A DNA stretch of 64,000 nt, from NCBI RefSeq assembly GCF_000237925.1, contig NC_031500.1, forward strand, positions 19,183,753 through 19,247,752. Direction: 5' to 3'. Of this stretch, positions 49,525 through 61,205 are shown one piece after another. Position 1 is the first letter of the stretch, and each line of letters starts with the position of its first letter. The translations under genes were made by a program, and so were the position numbers. The notes below the pieces were generated by a model, which made no database searches, was not told where the DNA came from, and saw nothing but the letters and a program-made list of their open reading frames with translations. The stretch comes from Schistosoma mansoni. Lineage: Eukaryota > Platyhelminthes > Trematoda > Strigeidida > Schistosomatidae.

Positions 49525-50030
49525 TTGTTATGCCCCCCACCCCGATATGAATCAGGAATGGTAACTTTTGGGATCCATTTACGGATCAATATTATGCATA
49601 TACTGTTTATTGTATCATTGTTAACTAACTAAACTATTCATATTGATGTCCCTCTTATTATGAACTTTATTTTGACCCATAGACTATTACTGTATGATTT
49701 ACCATTCTTGAGTTATGCCCAGTCCATTAATTACTGTTCCCTCTATTCACTGCCACATTTGGCTAAATCTTGTATAAATGTTATTTTCTATTTTATGGTA
49801 CGATGTGGTCTGTCTGATTGGTATATAAACTCAGTATGTTTGAGAATAATGATTCATATTGCAGAGGCTGTTATTGGTGTTCTGGACTGAACTGGCTGGG
49901 CTAGGCAGATAGCAGGACTGATATGTACTCAAGACTGCTCGTACAGGTTTCGTGTGTCACTGATCCGATTGATAAATCACTGCTTTCTAATTGGTGGCAT
50001 CGTCAAGTTATATATGAAACAGGACATCCA
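49525..50030 (+). repeat. Family F LTR-like repeat (fossil)
   Basis: Starts near TGTTATGCCCCCCACCCC; TATA-like GGTATATAAACTCAG inside; matches 31545-32040. The frames on it are incidental. Confidence 0.5.
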
Positions 50031-50034
50031 AGAG

Positions 50035-50445
50035 GCCATAATGGAGCATAGGCCGCCGACCAGCATTCTCTAACCCACTCTATCCTGGGATTTCCTTTCT
50101 AGTTCTATCCAATGTTTGTTCATTCTTATCATGTCTGTCTCCATTTCTCGGCGTAATGTGTTCTTTTGGTCTTCCTTTTTTCCTTTGGCCTTGAGGATTC
50201 AACGTGAGGGCTTGTCTTGTGATTCAGTTGGGTGCTTTCCTCAATGTATGTCCTATCCACTTCCACCGCTTCTTCCTGATTTCTTCCTTCACTGAAATCT
50301 GGTTCGTTGTCTCCCACAGTAACCTGTTGCTGATAGTGTCTTGCCATCAGATCCGAAATATCTTGCGTAGACAACTCTTAATAAGCACCCGTATCTTCTG
50401 GATAATGGCTTTCGTAGTTCTCCACGTCTCCGCCACATACAGGGA
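50035..50445 (-). mobile_element. RTE-1 LINE 3' end
   Basis: Minus-oriented; [20 protein letters not shown] and [18 protein letters not shown] are shifted-frame remnants of the RTE C-terminus. Confidence 0.82.
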
Positions 50446-51010
50446 TGATTAGTTTGATATAAATAGTAGCATTAAATGTAGAGAACAAACATGTGATATA
50501 AGATTGTTTTAAGTTTACTAGTTCAAAAATCATTTAAGTAGTACGTTGATGACATGTATTACAGTAATGCAATGCATCAGCCTGAAACTTTTAATTCTTC
50601 TTAAGTGGATATCTCATTGATTTATGAACGGTGCATTTAAGACCATTTTCTGTACCATAAACAATTCATTATAATCATTTACAACTAGAAAAAGTAACAT
50701 GGAAACAGAGAGTATGGAACAATATAGAAAACAATTACTAAACTATGTCCATCAAGTCTACCATAATACATGTATCATGTGACTTAGTGATATACTGTTC
50801 ATATTAGATATTATACAAATCATTTTAAGGTTGCTATGGACAGTGTTAACATAAACTAACAGTAGATGGATGGTTTTACTTAGTGAATCCAGTAATAAGA
50901 ATGATTGAACAATTAAAGATTCTATAATCTAACTTGTAGAATAAGATACACTTACAAGTATGTTAGAACATTTAATACATTTTAAGAGGAGTAGTATGCA
51001 TCACATTACT
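50446..51010. other. No gene seen
   Basis: AT-rich unique-looking sequence. Confidence 0.5.
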
Positions 51011-51014
51011 TGAC

Positions 51015-51470
51015 AAATCATTCGATTTGTGTGAGGGCTGTGATACTGCCCGGGTGCCCAAACTGAAGCAGGTGGTTTTCTTAGGGTGAGACACCTGGAG
51101 CCTTTGACCTAAAGATCTGATCCACAAGGTAGTGGAGCATCGTGAGGGGATACAGTCCTATGGTAGTCGGTGACCAACGATTGATTCATACGCCATTTGT
51201 CACCTCATGATACTGGAGCCCATGTGCACCATTGGTTTGGAGTCAGGGTTTTCCTACCATCCTAGGTGGATGGGCGCGCCGTGTCCACCAACCCGGTTAA
51301 AGCTCCGAAAAATTCGCTTTTTATCCTCTCAATTTTCGTAAACAACAGTAATTCCGCGAGAAGGCAGTGAATAGGACTTTTGTGGTAGAGGCTGTACACA
51401 CGTGGCTATGTGAGAGCATTTGGAGAGGGAGAGCGGACTCTCCCCACTCTCGGTAGAAACAGGGCATTTG
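51015..51470 (+). repeat. Family C repeat
   Basis: GTGAGGGCTGTGATACTGCC through GAGAAGGCAGTGAATAGG. Confidence 0.65.
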
Positions 51471-51774
51471 AGGGCTACTTATGACCATTAGATTTGATTT
51501 GTTTCGTACAAGTTACTTTCAACAACTGTTGACAACAGTTAAAAGAATCACTGAAATACTTTCAATGTCAATATTTGATTACGCTCATGATCGAACTCAG
51601 GATATGTAAATTCACTTATAAATCGATCTAAAAGTCATTTTGTAAGTGTATGAAACGATAAAACCTTTCAACCATACTCTTTTCTATTTCAACTTGACAA
51701 AAGTTAATGAAAGAATCCATCTATTTTGTTTTATTAGTTTAACAATGGCGCGATTAATAAAAGAACAGAAATGT

Positions 51775-52020
51775 TATTATGGTACGAGCTAATGATGTCA
51801 ACATATATAAGTAGTATATAACATCAATCAAAAGTGAAATGTCTGGAGGTAGAAAGTTAATAAGATCAAAGAAAAGAGAAATGAAAGAACACTAAAGTCT
51901 GAGATAATTGATTGACATTTTGCAAATGAAGTATTTACTATATATGGTTCTCAGATTTTACAAAGAAATTCTGTAGTTTAGTATTCAAACACATTCATTG
52001 ATCTCCACATGTGTTCTTAT
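51775..52020 (+). repeat. Family E repeat
   Basis: ACATATATAAGTAGTATATA and GTGAAATGTCTGGAGGTAG mark it; frame broken. Confidence 0.58.
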
Positions 52021-52024
52021 TCAA

Positions 52025-52430
52025 CTCTGCCTGTAGCTCTTCTAGAGTTACTGCCGGTCCCAAGCCCGGGTAAAGTAGGAGGGTTGGGCATGGGGTTAGC
52101 GACCCCATCCTGTAGAAAAACTAACTCGCTAAAAAAACGTTAACCAGAAAAAATAATTCAAACCATTTAAACTCTGCCCTGGGAGTTGAAGGAATAATTA
52201 TGACGCCTTATGATGAAAACCGAAATTTTCGGCCAATGCACCTTCTAACAACCAGAGCAACACTCTTTATAGGTACATGGAACGTCCGGACGATGTGGGA
52301 GACAGAGAATACCAGTCAAATAGCAATGGAGATTAGGAGATACAACTTGGCAGTACTCGGAATTAGCGAAACCCATTGGACACAAGCTGGACAACAAAGG
52401 CTAGGTTCTTATTCACTACAGTTATGACTT
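52025..52430 (+). mobile_element. RTE-1 LINE 5' end with endonuclease start
   Basis: Leader (TGCCGGTCCCAAGCCCGGG, GCATGGGGTTAGCGACCCC) followed by a 75-codon frame from 52200 containing IGTWNVRTMWETENTSQIAM and LAVLGISETHWTQAGQQRLG, the N-terminal motifs (GTWNVRT, ISETHW) of the AP-like endonuclease of RTE LINEs. It stops at 52427; the rest of the LINE is absent. Confidence 0.82.
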
Positions 52431-52499
52431 CATTACAAAAAGGGTTCCACATTACTTAATCCATCAGTTAAGTTTAAAATAGTTGTCCAATGAATGAAC

Positions 52500-52790
52500 A
52501 ATGATTAAACGTCGCAAGAGAGAAGACAGAAGACTAGTAAGTAGGAATGTATTTCCCAACATATTGTCGAGTATACTACAAAAATATCATGTATTTATAA
52601 TTTTTTGGCTCAAATTAAATCATCAATTCGGACAGCCAATAGGCACATAGGGGATTCTTCTTATTCATCCAATAGGGAATCTACACGTCGACATTTTAGA
52701 ATGCTCCTCTAGCGGTGATTGAATGGAATGTCTTCGGCTCTTTCTGAACTTCTTGAATATGCTGACAAGCTATCCTTACGATGATATCAA
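52500..52790 (-). mobile_element. LTR fossil, truncated
   Basis: Relative of 44702-45054 lacking its 3' end; left boundary at about 52507. Confidence 0.65.
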
Positions 52791-52904
52791 TGCGAATTTA
52801 ATGAAATGGTTTAAAATCAATCTGAGTATCTTCATTCATCATTGGATAACAAAGGTAATATATAATTTTAATGTCAAAATCACTCTGAGATAACTTTACT
52901 TTTC

Positions 52905-53398
52905 ATATTTTATAGTTGAAATTTGAGTCGATTGAAGCTAGACCACCATAGAAAACCTGGAAGCACTGGACGACCGTTTCGTCCTATTATGGGACTCCTC
53001 AATGGCATTGCTCATCCACGATCTCGCCTCGTGAGATTCAAACATAGGTGGCCGGTTCAGCGGTCTATCATTCATGTTATCTTAAAATTCATGATGAATT
53101 TTATAATAACGTACTTTATAGATTTAGTAATTACTAAATTCTTAAAACTGACTTAATTCATTGTCCTTTAATTTGTATGAACTAGACTTGATGATTAAAT
53201 AAGAACCACTGAGCCGGTCGACATCCAACGGTGTTAATGTCAAACTTCAACCAATCCACGAAATTCAGCAACCGTCCATCATTGTCTTCAATGAGTTACT
53301 AACTCACAACAGATTTTGTTGAACTCCACTGATCACTGCTTCTCACTAGAACTCAAGGAAATATCTCATGAAGTCAGTCACTAGTTAGCATATAATTA
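52905..53398 (-). repeat. Family B element split by about 145 bases
   Basis: Outer arm, hammerhead with 3-nt insertion and part of the tRNA-like block (52905-53070), a foreign AT-rich insert, then the block resumes at ACCACTGAGCCGGTC with the inner segment to 53398. Confidence 0.72.
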
Positions 53399-53401
53399 TT
53401 A

Positions 53402-53632
53402 TCAGAAGGGGTTTTTGTAAAGATTTTAGAGGTTAAGTGCTCGCGTACGAGACTGACAGGTTCTGGGTTTGAATCTCGTGAGGTAGGATCATGGATGCGC
53501 ACTGATGAGGAGTCCCACAGTAGGACAAGACGACCGTCTAGTACTTCCAGGTTTTTTATGATGGTCTAGATTCAACTGATTCATGATTTCAACTATGAAA
53601 TTACTAAAAATCTCCACAAAAGACCCCTTCTG
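53402..53632 (+). repeat. Short family B element with clean terminal inverted repeats
   Basis: ATCAGAAGGGGTTTTTGTAA at the left and AAAAGACCCCTTCTGAT at the right; tRNA-like block and hammerhead between. The clearest view of both termini. Confidence 0.8.
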
Positions 53633-53727
53633 ATTAAATAAGATGAAGATTAGTAGTTAACAACAAAAAAAATTTATTTGGTTGACTATTAGTTGAAATG
53701 ATCAGTTCAACTATTCACTGTTATTAC

Positions 53728-54010
53728 TATTAATGAAGCTAGACCACCATGGGAAACCTGGAAGCACTGGACGGTCATTTTGTCTTATTATGGAACTTCT
53801 CAGTGACAGTACGTATCCACGATCCCACACTCGCGAGATTCGAACCCAGGACCTGCCAGTCTCGAGCCAGAGCATTTAAGCGATAGACCACTAAGCCGGT
53901 CGGCATTCAACGGTGTTAATGTCTAACTTCAACTGATCCACGAAATTGAGCAACCATTCACCAATTTCATCAATGAGTTAATATCTCCCAACAGACTTTC
54001 ATGTTCAGTT
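53728..54010 (-). repeat. Family B element
   Basis: Hammerhead with a TCA-type insertion, tRNA-like block and inner segment on the minus strand. Confidence 0.72.
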
Positions 54011-54242
54011 ATTGATTTGAATCATTTAAAGGTTAGTGACATTTTGTTAAGCCTAATATTTTCTTTACTTAGGAAGTACAATTCATTTGATTATACACTT
54101 CGAGTTCTTTGAAAAGAATTTTTCTAGTTTAATTCATTGAAGAAGTATGACTTAATGTACATTTTATGATTGTATAATTCTTATCTAATACATTGTAGTT
54201 GATTGGTGACCTATTCAAACTAAAACTAAATTCATATTGATA

Positions 54243-54655
54243 ATATCAAAAGGGGTTTTTGTGGATGTTATAGTAATTTCGATAGTTGAGATCATGAGTC
54301 AGTTGAAGCTAGCTTCAAGAGGTATTTCCTGGAGTTTTAGTGAGAAGTAGTGATCAGTGAAGTTAAACCAGATCTGTTGTGAGATATCAACTCACTGAAG
54401 ACAATGGTGGATGTGTCACTCAATTTCGTAGATTGGTTGAAGTTAGACATTAACATCGTTGGATGCCAACCGACTCAGTGGTCTAGTGGTTAGGCGCTCG
54501 CGTGGGAGACAGACAAGTCCTAGTTTGGAATCTTGCGAGGCGGGATCGTGGATGAGCACTGATGAGGAGTCCCACAATAGGACGAAATGGCTTTCTAGTG
54601 CTTCCGGGTTTTCCATGCTGGTCTAACTTCGATTAACTCGTGATCTCAACTATCA
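54243..54655 (+). repeat. Family B element, full order of parts
   Basis: Left arm (AAAAGGGGTTTTTGTGGATG), inner segment (TTCAAGAGGTATTTCCTGG), tRNA-like block (box A GTGGTCTAGTGGTTAGGCG), hammerhead (ATGAGGA for CTGAGGA), inverted right arm. Confidence 0.8.
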
Positions 54656-54794
54656 AAATCATATTGATAACTTAATAGATTGGTTCATCTAACCAAAGCG
54701 TTTATTCCAAATAAATAAATAAACTATTGAATATCAATGATTAATTAATAGAAGTATCAATAAGATTTATAATTCAGTAATAAATTGTTATTGC

Positions 54795-55320
54795 GTTTTT
54801 TAGCGAGTTGGTTTTCTGGTTAGCGTTTTTTTAATGAGTTGGTTTTCTACGGGATGGGGTTGCTAACCCCAATACGAATGTCAAGACAGTTCTACTGTTT
54901 GGAGCGGAGACGTGGAAAACTACGAAAACCATCATTCAGAAGATACAGGTGTTTACTAACAGTTATCTACGCAAGATACTTCGGATCCGTTGGCCAGACA
55001 CTATCAGTAACAAGTTACTGTGGAAGACAACAAACCATATTTCAGTGAAGGAAGAAATCAGGAAGAAGTGCTGGAAGTGGATAGGACACACATTGAATAA
55101 ATCACCTAACTGCGTCACAAGACAAGCGCTCACACGTAATTCTGAAGGCCGAAGGAGGAGAGGAAGACCAAAGAACACGTTTCACCGAGAAATGGAGACG
55201 GACATGAGAAGAATGAACAAGAATTGGATAGAACTAGAAAGGAAGGCCCAGGACAGAGTGAGTTGGAGAATGCTGGCCGGCGGCCTATGCTCCATTGGGG
55301 GTAACAGGCGTAATTAAGTT
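54795..55320. mobile_element. RTE-1 LINE with inverted 5' leader next to the 3' end
   Basis: 54795-54870 is the leader in minus orientation. From 54871 the 3' end reads on the plus strand with a long frame (54949-55317): [62 protein letters not shown], ending GGGGTAACAGGCGTAATTAA. Confidence 0.82.
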
Positions 55321-56549
55321 AGTAAATTTTTCTACTCATGTTAAACAAGTTTAAATTTATGATTACTAAACCTAACTATATGTGTATGACCGTTACTTTA
55401 CTTTGTTCTGTTCTATCAGATGAATAGTATGTTTATGAAGTTGTCATTATCATTCTGAGTAACACTGTTAGCATCTTATTTGTATAGTTGAGCGCTTATT
55501 CGGTTATTCTAAAAGTACTAAACAGTCCATTCCTATGCTGTTATTTCTAAGTGGTTATCAGCATGTATATTATTACTATTATTGGTGGTGGCTTTATTCA
55601 ATATTATATTCTTGGTATAATACAGAATTCACAGCACAAGTTATTTCAACAGGTCTCCTTTTTTTATGTTGATCGATCCTTGCGATAAATATCGAGTGAT
55701 CGCCAGTTAGATGTTAACAGTTCAGGATTCAACATCTAAATAATGTATATTCTTTTCGATGCATATTGCCAACAACTACGATGTCTCTGATTGGGCTGTT
55801 TTGTAGCTTGTACCTGAATAGGTTATGAGACTAACAGACGTAATAATGTGTTAAAACAAACAAGAAAACAGATAAGTTGGTGGAATATCCAGATGGCAAG
55901 AACAGGTAGCTTAGATATTCAAGCAGGCTGCCTCTGTTCTCTGAACTATCTTTTTTCGATTGACCTTTATGATCAATTAACTTTCTCCGTTTGAACAGGT
56001 AAGTAGAATCTATATTGATCTATCTATTGATCTGAAGATTAAACTGATTTGCATAATTGTAGGAATTCCCTGAGACCTTTGGAATTTACTTAGTTATCAA
56101 TTATTGTTTAGGTCCACTGATCAAACCATTTACATATTCGTAATTCAATTCGCAATGATTATTATTATTCTATTGTTGATATTTCCAATGAAATTTGATC
56201 CGTCTTAAGTGGTATATGTGCCCCAATATAGCTATTATGACAAAGTGTTATAAAGAATAGATGGAATGTGACTGTTATAAACGGTAGGTTACTTGTTATA
56301 ACACTTTTTACACGTATTTGGGACGTTAATTTACCTTAGACGAATATGTACACTAGATTCCCACCCAGTGCCTATTCCACAGGAGACTTCAACACAACTC
56401 AGATCAAGAACACGAGATTAACCTGACCAGAACGTCAATATATTTCCACACCAAGATCCGACAACAAGGAACAGTTAATCAATAATAATAAGGATAGGAG
56501 AATATATATATAACACATATAACAACCAATCATTGTCATTCTTGCCCAT
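55321..56549. other. No gene seen; largest unassigned stretch
   Basis: Unique-looking AT-rich sequence; no frame, repeat or splice pattern convincing enough to call. Confidence 0.5.
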
Positions 56550-56780
56550 ACATCAGTGACCAGCAATGGAATTCAAGATATGAGTTACATCTTATTCGAG
56601 ACTCGTCAAATGGATGTATCTGCATCCCAGAGTTGGTATCCACTCTGAAATTCCGATCTAGTAACGTTAGGTTCAAGTGCTGATGCATCAGTCAAACTAT
56701 TGACAACTAGATAATCAAAACTATTACAAGTTGAATTAAAAATTCACACCTATTAGACAAGTGAGGATTTATTCGGACTC
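56550..56780 (-). repeat. Sm-alpha relic
   Basis: Degenerate hammerhead (56562-56618) and tRNA-like remnants. Confidence 0.6.
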
Positions 56781-56837
56781 AGTAGTTGTTTATTGTCATC
56801 TTTTATAATTTATGAAATGGAATGTTTTCTTGTGTAT

Positions 56838-58555
56838 ACAGTCAGTCAGTCACAACGTAGAACTTCGTACGTACGTACATCAGTTCGAGTTGCTATACCA
56901 CATTAGCACAGAGATACAGTTGTCGATTCAAATCCCATAGTGGTAGAAGTAGTAAGAGTATAAGCATTAATGTGAAAGATTAGGGTTTGAAGATGTTATT
57001 GAAGGAGTATAATACAATGAAATAAATTTGGAAAGAGAAAAAGGATACAGACATGAAGAATTCAGAAGATTAGAATTTGGAAGAACACAAAGAGTGGATG
57101 CACCTTCGCCATTGCAAACGATTTTGAGCCATGTCATTCAAGGTCTCTAACCATCGGTTGCTATCATCTTGCGAATCCCAACCAGGTAGTCTACACCTAC
57201 CAACAAAGCCCAGTCCACTTGTCCGTGATTTCATGGATTTATGCCATGTTTTGGTCTGGCCACCCCTAGCTTTCTTCCAACCTACTCCTACACCATAAAG
57301 CATTGCACGTCGGGGCAGTCGGTGGTTGGGAATACATAACACATGTCCCAGTCATCTCAACTGACCAAGTTTCACTACTTCATCAATCGATTTGCCATCC
57401 TTACCTAGTACCCGTTTCTTAACATCTGCATTACTTACCCGGTGGTCCCAGGATATACGAGCAATGCGTCGAAGACACCTATGATCGAACACTAGTAGCC
57501 TACGAATATCCTCTACTCTTACCGGTTATGTTTCACTGCCATAAAGTAGGACGAAACGGACTGCTGTACAGTAAACCCGTCCTTTTGTTGCTAGAGGATA
57601 TCTCGCCTACGCCATAAATGACGCAAGTTGGCGAAAGCTAGACGAGCCTTCTGTATCCGTGCTGAGATTTCGTCACACATCAGACCACAAGGGCTGATGA
57701 GACTACCAAGATAAGTGAAGCTGTCAACACGCTCAACTACTTCACTCCCTATCATTAATTCATGTGTCGATGCAACCCAATCCTGGAGTAACATTTTGCA
57801 CTTCGAGGGAGAGAATCGCATCCCGAACATGCCTGCATTGTTGCTTATAGTGGTCAGAAGACTCTGCATTTTGTCAGCGTCTTCACCGAATAAAACTATG
57901 TCGTCGGCGTATTCTAAGTCAACAAGTGAGCCACCTGGTAAAAGTTCAACTCCAGGAGATTGAGATGATGAAAGTGATACCTCTAAAAGCATGTCAACGA
58001 CAAAGTTAAACAAGAATGGGGAGAGTGGACAGCCCTGACGAACACCTCTTGAGGTAACCAATTCTGATGACAGTTCGCCATAGGCTCTAACTCGACCAGT
58101 TGTGTTCGAGTAGAGAGCCTTTATGAGGTTAATGTACTTCTTTGGTACTCCTTTCACTGACAAACACTGCCATAGAACCTCACGATCAACGGAGTCAAAT
58201 GCCGCCTTAAGGTCAAGAAATACTACGATTGTGGGACGTCTGAATGTATGTCTATGTTCTAGGACCTGACGTAGAGTGAATATCTGGTCTATACAACCAC
58301 GTCCAGGTCGGAAACTAGCCTGGTTTTCTCTAGTCTGCTCTTCACGAGCTTTGGTTAGGCGTCCAAGTATTATTGAAGCTAATATTTTAGACACTATATT
58401 AGTCAAACTGATTCCTCTGTGATTGTCACAAGAGGACTTTTGTCCTTTCTTATAGACTGGCACAATCAGTGATTGGGACCAGTCAGATGGAATTGCGTCC
58501 AGTTCCCAGATTCTACCTAAAACCTCAGTCAATCTCGTTGCTATATACGCTTTGA
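56838..58555 (-). mobile_element. RTE-2 LINE, longest copy (RT domain to 3' tail)
   Basis: An uninterrupted frame at 58592-57591 (333 codons, the first about 12 read through from flanking family B sequence) holds the reverse transcriptase: palm motif VVFLDLKAAFD (Asp about residue 127), RQGCPLSPFLFNFVVDM, catalytic LEYADDIVLFG (YADD at about 228-231) and [12 protein letters not shown]. Downstream (57590-57070) the frame is broken but LCIPNHRLPRRAML, GQTKTWH and RWLETLNDMAQ are clear. The 3' end is a (CTGA)n tail. The endonuclease is missing (5'-truncated), so it cannot move on its own. Confidence 0.88.
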
Positions 58556-58564
58556 ATTGATTAA

Positions 58565-59125
58565 TTATTTTCAATTTAATGGTTGAATTCATAAGTCGAT
58601 TTAAGCTAGAGTATTGAGGAAAACCTGAAAAAATTCGACGGTCGTTTCGTCGTAGTATCGAACTCCTTAGCAGTGCATATCTGCGATTCAGTACGCAGGA
58701 TTCGAACTCAGAACCTTCGATTGTGCTTAAATCGATTCATGAATTCAACCATTAAAATTTAATTGATTTTATAAATAATCCTTATAAATGGTGAAGACAA
58801 ACACTATGGAGTAGTAGTTAGTAATACTTTCGTTTTTGTATCCCTGTATTTTAACCAGGAAATAATCGTTTACAACTTCAGATTATGTAGACTTCCTTCT
58901 ATATCTAAACATATTTTCTTAATGAGTTGATTCAGTGTAAGACCAAAGGTCCCAGGTTTGAGTTCAGCGTATGGGATCGTGGATGCGCACTGCTCAGAAG
59001 TATGATACTAGAACAAAACGACCGTCCAATGTTTTCAGTTTTTCCAGGGTAGTCTAGCTTAGTTCATGAATTCAACCATTAAATTACTAACATTCCCACA
59101 AAACCCCATTATGATAGAAATTACA
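58565..59125. repeat. Family B related composite (two foldback ends and a spacer)
   Basis: 58565-58780 is a foldback with hammerhead remnant, 58790-58930 a spacer, and 58940-59125 a plus-oriented unit ending AACCCCATTATGATAG. The whole matches 45470-46420 in inverted orientation. Confidence 0.62.
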
Positions 59126-59132
59126 TTTATCA

Positions 59133-59290
59133 GCAAAGATGGATAGTGGCTAGTATTAGAATCCAGGACGCGAGTTTTGTCCTATTTCAGTCTCTTCATT
59201 TGAATGTACCTGCAACTCAGACTGAATGTTCATTATCGGACTCGAACGGTACTGGGTTCAAGTTCAATTAAATAATGCCAATTGAATTAA
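59133..59290 (-). repeat. Sm-alpha relic
   Basis: GCAAAGATGGATAGTGGCTA and a decayed hammerhead (59160-59215). Confidence 0.6.
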
Positions 59291-59469
59291 GATACACTTA
59301 TTGTTTAAAATATGAACAAATTCGAATGTAAAATAATCAACGAATACAATGATTGTCATTTCAGAAAACCTACAATTCATTCATTTAAACACATTAAAAT
59401 GTAATACGTTTTTAAGCTTTATTATATAATCATTACAATAGTTCAGAATCTGAAATATAATTTTGATTA

Positions 59470-59868
59470 TAATCAGAAGGGAGTTTGTGGAGATTTCAGT
59501 ATTTTCATAGTTGAAAGTGTGAGTCAATTGAAGTTAGACCACCATAGAAAACCTGGAAGCATTGAACGGTAGTTTCATCCTATTGAGGGACTCCTCAACA
59601 GTGCACATGCACGATCCCGCCTCTAACCCAGGACTTATCAATCTCGCGAGTGAGCGCCTAACCACTAGACCACTGAGCCGGTCGGCATCCAACGGTGTTA
59701 ATGTCTAACTTCAATCAGTCCACGAAATTCAGCAACCGTCCACCATTGTCTTCAGTGAGTTGATATCTCACAACAGACCTGGTTTAACTCCACTGATCAC
59801 TGTTTCTCACTAGAACTCTAGGAAATATCTCTTGAAGCCAGTCACTAGTGAGCATATAATTATTATCA
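59470..59868 (-). repeat. Family B element, long form
   Basis: Outer arm from ATCAGAAGGGAGTTTGTGG, hammerhead remnant, tRNA-like block, and a complete inner segment to AGTCACTAGTGAGCATATAA. Confidence 0.75.
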
Positions 59869-60180
59869 GAAGGGGATTTTTGTGAAGATTTTAGTAATTT
59901 CATAGATGAGATCATGACTTACTTGAAGTTAGACTACCATAGAAAGCCTGGAAGCACTGAACGACCGTTTCGTCCCATTGCGGGACTCGTCAGCAGTAGA
60001 TTGGTTGAAGTTAGACATTAACACCGTTAGATGCCAGCTCAGTGGTTCGGAACTTAAGCGCTCACACTGCTGAAGAGTCGCACAATAGGATGAAACAACC
60101 GTCCAGTGTTTCCAGGTTTTCCATGATAGTCTAGGTCCAATTGATTCATGATCTCAACTATACATTCTGATTAGACAAGT
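59868..60180. repeat. Family B foldback, adjacent to the previous copy
   Basis: Minus arm with hammerhead (about 59950-60000, CTGACGA core, GTT triplet), inner and tRNA-like remnants, then a plus hammerhead and arm. Confidence 0.75.
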
Positions 60181-60512
60181 ATAAAGAGTACTTGAACATA
60201 TTAAAGATCATTTCTAAGAGAGAGTATATACATAATAATCAATCATTAAAAAGTAAACATTATCCTTATCAAAGTCCTTAATTATAATAATAAGGTCATA
60301 ATCTTATTTATTGTAAATACAAGATGAATATAAAACTATCAGATGACTTAATCACAGTTTAATGCATTATAAACAGGGTACCATAAATGGTGGTTAATTA
60401 TAGAATGAATTACTTTATGCATTAAAAAAAAACCTTGTAATTCACATGTGATTAAGATCAATCTTTGAAACTTAAACCATTCAATCCTATCATCATATTC
60501 ATTAAACTTATG
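60181..60512. other. No gene seen
   Basis: AT-rich; nothing recognised. Confidence 0.5.
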
Positions 60513-60514
60513 AT

Positions 60515-60842
60515 TATAAGTAAAGAAGGATAATGGCTAGTAATGGAATCTAGGATGGGTTTTTCGTCGTATATTGGACTCGTCAGCTGAATGCACCTAG
60601 ATCGCAGAATCTTGGAGTGAACATTAACCCTGAGATGCAGGTATATCCAGTTGATGAGTCCAGAAAAGGACGAAACACGTGTTATGGATTCCATTACTAG
60701 CCACTATCCATCTTTGCTTATAATGCTTGTGACTTAAGGTAATATCGAGACAGTCAGCACAGGATGCAAATATGCTTATAAGGGACAGATCATTTGTAGT
60801 TCTACACATTAATAGGAAGATACAAGTAAACAATACCAAGTG
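60515..60842. repeat. Sm-alpha head-to-head pair
   Basis: Minus hammerhead arm (60515-60605) and plus hammerhead unit (60615-60842), joined without a full tRNA-like block. Confidence 0.8.
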
Positions 60843-61014
60843 AAATAAAGTTATGATTATTCTTTCACACTAAAGACTTTCATTATGAATTACATATAGA
60901 TTGAGACAACGTGTCAGTATGAAATTCCATTAAAAAGATTATACAGTTTCATTACTTCTACCAAGTTTACTGTTGACTGATCAACTCATTTAATTTAATG
61001 GATAAACTAGAGAA

Positions 61015-61205
61015 GAGTTAGTATCCAAAGTATCGGTTAAGTGCTCTGGCGCGAGACTGGTAGGTCTTGGGTTTGAATCCCGCGAGGCGGGATCGTGGAT
61101 GCGCACTGTCACTGAGGAGTCGCACAATAGGATAAAACGGCCGTCCAGTACTTCCAGGTTTTCCATGATGGTCAACCTTCAATTGACTCATGATTTCAAC
61201 TATAC
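61015..61205 (+). repeat. Family B right half
   Basis: Box A TATCGGTTAAGTGCTC, box B TTGGGTTTGAATCCCGCG, hammerhead with TCA insertion, right arm. Confidence 0.75.

Noticed and set aside
49660-49890. 76-codon frame
   Set aside because: Lies in the LTR-like family F repeat and is not kept in the other copies.
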